A stretch of 7,645 bases of DNA, taken from Propionibacteriaceae bacterium (GTDB taxonomy: Bacteria > Actinomycetota > Actinomycetes > Propionibacteriales > Propionibacteriaceae). The translations under genes were made by a program, and so were the position numbers. Every line of letters begins with the position of its first letter. The stretch's first letter is position 1. The notes below the pieces were generated by a model that saw only the letters and a program-made list of their open reading frames with translations, searched no databases and was not told the DNA's origin. Below are positions 6,701 to 7,645 of the stretch, piece by piece. Where the stretch lies: positions 6,282 to 13,926 of the forward strand of contig PMBM01000002.1 in NCBI GenBank assembly GCA_003153855.1. The letters run 5' to 3'.

Positions 6701-7645
6701 CCACGCACTCACGGTTGCGGTGACCGGCACGAAGGATGGGTACGTCTCGGCGAGCGTCGTCTCCGCGCCGACCGCGGCCATCGAGCCCAAGGATGCGGTT
6801 GTTGCAGGGACGCCGACGATCAGCGGCACGCCTGTCGTGGGCGCTCCCTTGAAGGCGAACGCCGGCACGTGGACGCCCGGCGACGCCACGCTGTCCTACC
6901 AGTGGCGTCGTGACGGGAACCCGATCGCAGGTGCTACGACGAGCTCGTACCGGCCGATCCCCGGCGACGAGGGTCATTCAGTGACCGTGGCTGTCACCGG
7001 GTCCAAGGTCGCCTACAAGACGGCGACGGCGGTTTCCGGTGGGGTGGTCATCCAGTCGGCCACGTCCAAGCTCGGGTACGAGGCGTTCGTCAAGGCGTCC
7101 TACATGGACTTCCTGGGCCGGATGCCGTCCGATGCCGAGGTGGCGGCTCAGACCACAGCCCTCGCCAAAGGCGGCGCGGCCACGACGAACTACCTGACGT
7201 CCCTGGCGCACTCCGAAGAGTGGCTGAGCGCCATCGTCACCAAGATGTACCAGGACACGCTCGGGCGTAGCCCCGATGCCGCGGGCCTGGCGACCTGGGT
7301 GTCGTGGCTGCGGTCGGGCAGGTTCACCGTGGCGCAGGCGGCGGCGCTCATGTACTCGTCCGACGAGTACTACCTGTACCACGCGGGCGGTACGTCCACG
7401 ACGTGGGTCAGCGCTCTGTACACGAAGCTGCTCAGCCGGGACGCGGACACGGCCGGGCTGACGTACTGGGTGAAGCTGACGAACGACCCGAAGTACGGCA
7501 GGGACCGCGTCGCCATGGATCTGTACCAGTCGACCGAGTCCCGCATGCATCGTGTGGCCAACCTCTACCAGGCGCTGCTGAAGCGGGATCCGGACCCGAC
7601 CGGGTGGCCCTTCTGGACCCAGCAGGTCTACACGACCGGTGACAT
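636..7645 (+). CDS. Giant secreted multidomain surface protein: regulatory-like modules, Ig-like repeats, DUF4214 (3' end outside window)
   Basis: From ATG 636 the frame stays open through 2336 codons to the right edge, so the protein exceeds 2300 residues. Order of parts: Sec signal peptide (1 to about 35); about 14 carboxypeptidase-regulatory/Cna-B-like beta-sandwich modules (about 43-1335); nine Ig-like repeats with a YQWRRDG core (about 1337-2140); then a DUF4214-type helical region (from about 2148). I counted only five cysteines (residues 378, 923, 957, 1293, 1303), all in the N-terminal array. No catalytic motif is seen. Role is inferred: an extended extracellular stalk or adhesin that projects the C-terminal module or binds a surface or polysaccharide. 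It follows a sortase-substrate gene on the same strand after 189 bp and may be transcribed separately. G/C-rich third positions throughout argue that the frame is real; the signal-peptide codons are an exception. Whether it ends in a sorting signal cannot be seen. Confidence 0.95.
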   Translation, partial: MATKAAGIKRVLVTFLSISLLLSAQVFANAPQAKADAPISTATVTGKVIDSVTSQPLAAVTISDDAATSPATTTTDSSGDYSLTVPIGDHVLSVKLSGYVTKNSALFTAAANDSLTMNFSLDKYATASGVVVADGTTTGIGSVVVKFFDATTTDLNPVITTTTASDGSWSLTALVPGTYKVQFDGSATDYMSRWFDAKATRDEAGQIVVAPGAVITASGALVKAAKVSGKVTDAQGNPIQDASVTVHGSANVDGYAVTDSTGSYEVRGLAADQYTVEVRKTGYVTTWLGDVEAESLSTSISVPAAAAVTGANIVMNVGGSISGTVLPLEADQAMWGSYVYAFTVGQSWPYYTGYVSKTDGTYTVGDLPPGSYHVEFSCPGYDIQYYDNSPTESGAKVVQVTRGATTSGIDGVVTKTGAVGSAVLTGQVVDADGAPISGVTVTNSGSYTATTAADGTYTVTGYSGYNSLGFSKAGYLDANQSLYASADNTASNPYPVSTVSLVKATTLSGRITGGANNLPVAYASVSARAPNGNWGGWTTTASDGTYTLSGVAEGIYTIEVESPSGAGFATEYYGGATVQALATYVAAGGETVHSGLDVRLGKAGSVSGSVARGDGSLAVGASVTMVAFGFSRTITTDGNGAFTFGGIPEGSFQISATAGGVTTWWPGARTRADAAPIEVAGDDVSGVRLVMAAGYSLTGTVRDAQGQQQAGTTVYLLGADGQQLSTTTNASGGYAFLGLAAGPYKLGVVSNYQTIWLPGSYSSALAGAFDVTTDVAKDVTVPVKQAVTLHVKGADGTVVGDGDVTVYDAQDNSIASASLTGGTGQLELLAGVYSVVTQPFGFGSTTTSLNVAGATEATVTVPMGGKITGTLTGATNFFVMARNVVTGDEYPMEDAQSAYTISGLPTGTYVLSAAPHDGHGGFCGDAAWFGGTDYRDAARIHVVDGAATTGVDLSFTCAPSGPTFSIAGSVTLPTGVVLTSSNYYYLDITLARASDGVLVDSTNPVVDGSFSFAQISPGDYLLTASGPYLGLGEVAVQVTVTDTDVHGVTVALPSAGSITGRVVNAFGHSLSGATVVATAASGSTFSGTTGANGAFSVLGLSTGDYSLQVQPPAPYNQVTINPVHVVTGQATAVPTVALQLGGRIAGMIPQGFSGVEISTVDAVGKVTASTYAYGSDYTLWGVPAGTAYVKFSGYGIVTEWWKDAAVQGAATPITVVANQAVGGISPTLTLIGSLPKTTVAGTVTGPDGAVANAEVYAVTAAGSWMDYTVTDADGHYTLTVDTNTSYTVSFDVCFGIMVWEIGCLSGSYGDSRVIAVETTPVTGVDFAIAPSTFVTSPAPTITGTPVSGQTLTASTGAWDPTPTTLTLQWYADGTVIPGATAATLALTDAQVGKVITVEATGKKAGYDAKTVASSPTAAVTKPPVTAGTVSITGSPIEGGTLTAVPGTWAPDGVQLSYQWRRDGEALAGSTGLTYTPVGADVGHTLAVAVTGAKSGYESVTVVSAATAPVVAQPVITAGAVTVSGTPAVGSVLTAVPGTWTPSDATLSYQWRRDGAPISNATQPTYTPILADVTHDITVAITGAKDGYVSATAVSAQTVPVPKPSVTAATVSIAGAAIVGSTLTASTGSWVPDGVTLAYVWRRDGVDIDGATATTYVPVTGDVGATLTVAVTGSLSGYTQATAVSTATAAVQPKSAIVPGTPTISGAPLIGLTVIASAGTWTPGSVTLSYQWRRDGAAIDGATTSRYALAEADAGHDLSVAVTGSADGYDPVTVVSAPVRAHLQPVTAGTVTISGTAAVASTLTAVPSGWGPAGVTLTYEWRRDGAAIGGATSSTYNPVVADVAHTLTVAVTGAKGGYESATVVSAATGTIAKPAVSSGTVTISGTPLAGLPQTAIPGSWLPADVTLTYQWRLDGAPIVGATSATYTPSQSDVGHLLSVAVTGTKDGYDSATAVSSSATVAKPVVVAGTVTITGSAVVASTLTASAGAWAPADVALAFQWRRDGTNVDGATASAYVPVVDDIGHALTVAVTGTKDGYVSASVVSAPTAAIEPKDAVVAGTPTISGTPVVGAPLKANAGTWTPGDATLSYQWRRDGNPIAGATTSSYRPIPGDEGHSVTVAVTGSKVAYKTATAVSGGVVIQSATSKLGYEAFVKASYMDFLGRMPSDAEVAAQTTALAKGGAATTNYLTSLAHSEEWLSAIVTKMYQDTLGRSPDAAGLATWVSWLRSGRFTVAQAAALMYSSDEYYLYHAGGTSTTWVSALYTKLLSRDADTAGLTYWVKLTNDPKYGRDRVAMDLYQSTESRMHRVANLYQALLKRDPDPTGWPFWTQQVYTTGD
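762..4643 (+). repeat. Array of about 14 diverged carboxypeptidase-regulatory/Cna-B-like modules (protein-level repeat)
   Basis: Modules share a core: a first strand like TGxVxD, a central DGxYxLxGLPxGxYxV hairpin, and a closing strand of alternating Val/Ala. My approximate starts are 762, 1017, 1311, 1587, 1902, 2154, 2448, 2721, 2997, 3225, 3525, 3804, 4056 and 4338. Clear examples are 'TGKVTDAQGNPIQDASVTV' near 1320 and 'TGRVVNAFGHSLSGATVV' near 3810. This is the transthyretin-like fold of CarboxypepD_reg/Cna-B families, known from bacterial surface proteins as rigid stalk units. Module boundaries are mine and approximate; modules 9 and 11 are the weakest. Lengths vary from about 75 to 105 residues. 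Modules 10 and 14 each hold two cysteines that could pair. The modules are strongly diverged in DNA, so the array is old rather than recently expanded. Confidence 0.82.
4644..7055 (+). repeat. Nine tandem Ig-like repeats of about 89 residues (YQWRRDG type)
   Basis: Repeat starts are 4644, 4899, 5172, 5442, 5709, 5985, 6252, 6519 and 6786, with lengths of 255, 273, 270, 267, 276, 267, 267, 267 and 270 nt. The consensus has four blocks: GTVTISGTP.VG.TLTA, then GTW.P..VTLSYQWRRDG, then I.GAT..TY.PV..DVGH, then LTVAVTG.K.GY.SATVVSA. The Trp of YQW sits where Ig-like folds keep a core Trp, but there are no cysteines. Repeats of this type are common in secreted actinobacterial enzymes and adhesins, where they act as spacers or glycan-binding units; function here is inferred. 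The first repeat is the most diverged (LQWYADG). DNA identity between copies is limited: for example TGGCGTCGTGACGGG recurs exactly at 5553, 6093 and 6903. Adjacent repeats are joined by short Pro-containing linkers such as AKP or VQP. Confidence 0.92.
7077..7645 (+). other. DUF4214-type helical domain (protein feature, cut by window edge)
   Basis: After the last Ig-like repeat the composition switches from Thr/Val-rich beta to Ala/Leu/Tyr/Trp-rich helical sequence. The signature LxRxPDxxGxxxWxxxL appears at LGRMPSDAEV (7113), LGRSPDAAGLATWVSWL (7260), LSRDADTAGLTYWVKL (7431) and LKRDPDPTGWPFW (7578), each preceded by a Y..xL helix. I recognise this as the DUF4214 family, which occurs as a terminal module in many large secreted or surface proteins; its molecular role is not established to my knowledge. 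The domain runs off the window, so its full length and any following anchor are unknown. Confidence 0.88.

Noticed and set aside
4644..7055. CRISPR array or DNA-level satellite
   Set aside because: The periodicity is at about 267 nt, stays in codon frame, and is conserved at protein rather than DNA level; there are no identical short repeats with unique spacers.

Overview
The window looks like chromosomal DNA from a high-GC Gram-positive actinobacterium, probably in or near the Cellulomonas-type Micrococcales. The evidence is very high GC with strong G/C preference at third codon positions, an LAxTG-type cell-wall sorting signal, and a domain combination (carboxypeptidase-regulatory-like modules, YQWRRDG Ig-like repeats, DUF4214) that I associate with secreted actinobacterial proteins. 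The genus is inference.

Layout. Positions 1-446 hold the 3' end of a gene for a sortase-anchored surface protein. It has a beta-sandwich repeat resembling DUF5979, a short linker, then LAATG, a membrane segment and an Arg-rich tail. Its middle appears to carry three small insertions that break and then restore the reading frame. Positions 447-635 are a 189-bp intergenic region ending in a Shine-Dalgarno sequence. From 636 to the right edge (7645) there is one uninterrupted plus-strand reading frame of 2336 codons, still open at the edge. It is the dominant feature of the window, and because no stop codon is reached it is easily missed by ORF calling that requires a stop.

The giant protein reads, in order: a Sec signal peptide (residues 1 to about 35), about 14 carboxypeptidase-regulatory/Cna-B-like beta-sandwich modules (about 43-1335), nine Ig-like repeats of about 89 residues (about 1337-2140), and an alpha-helical DUF4214-type region with at least four internal motif copies (about 2148 to the edge). 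No catalytic domain is visible. The parsimonious reading is a very long secreted stalk or adhesin-like protein with a helical C-terminal module; how it is attached to the cell, if at all, lies outside the window.

Both genes encode exported surface proteins on the same strand, so the locus may be a cell-surface cluster. I saw no RNA gene, CRISPR array, insertion sequence or phage feature. The most interesting points are the internal repeat architecture of the giant protein (a possible four-domain period in the Ig array and a 49/57/49 periodicity in the DUF4214 region) and the compensated frameshifts in the upstream gene.
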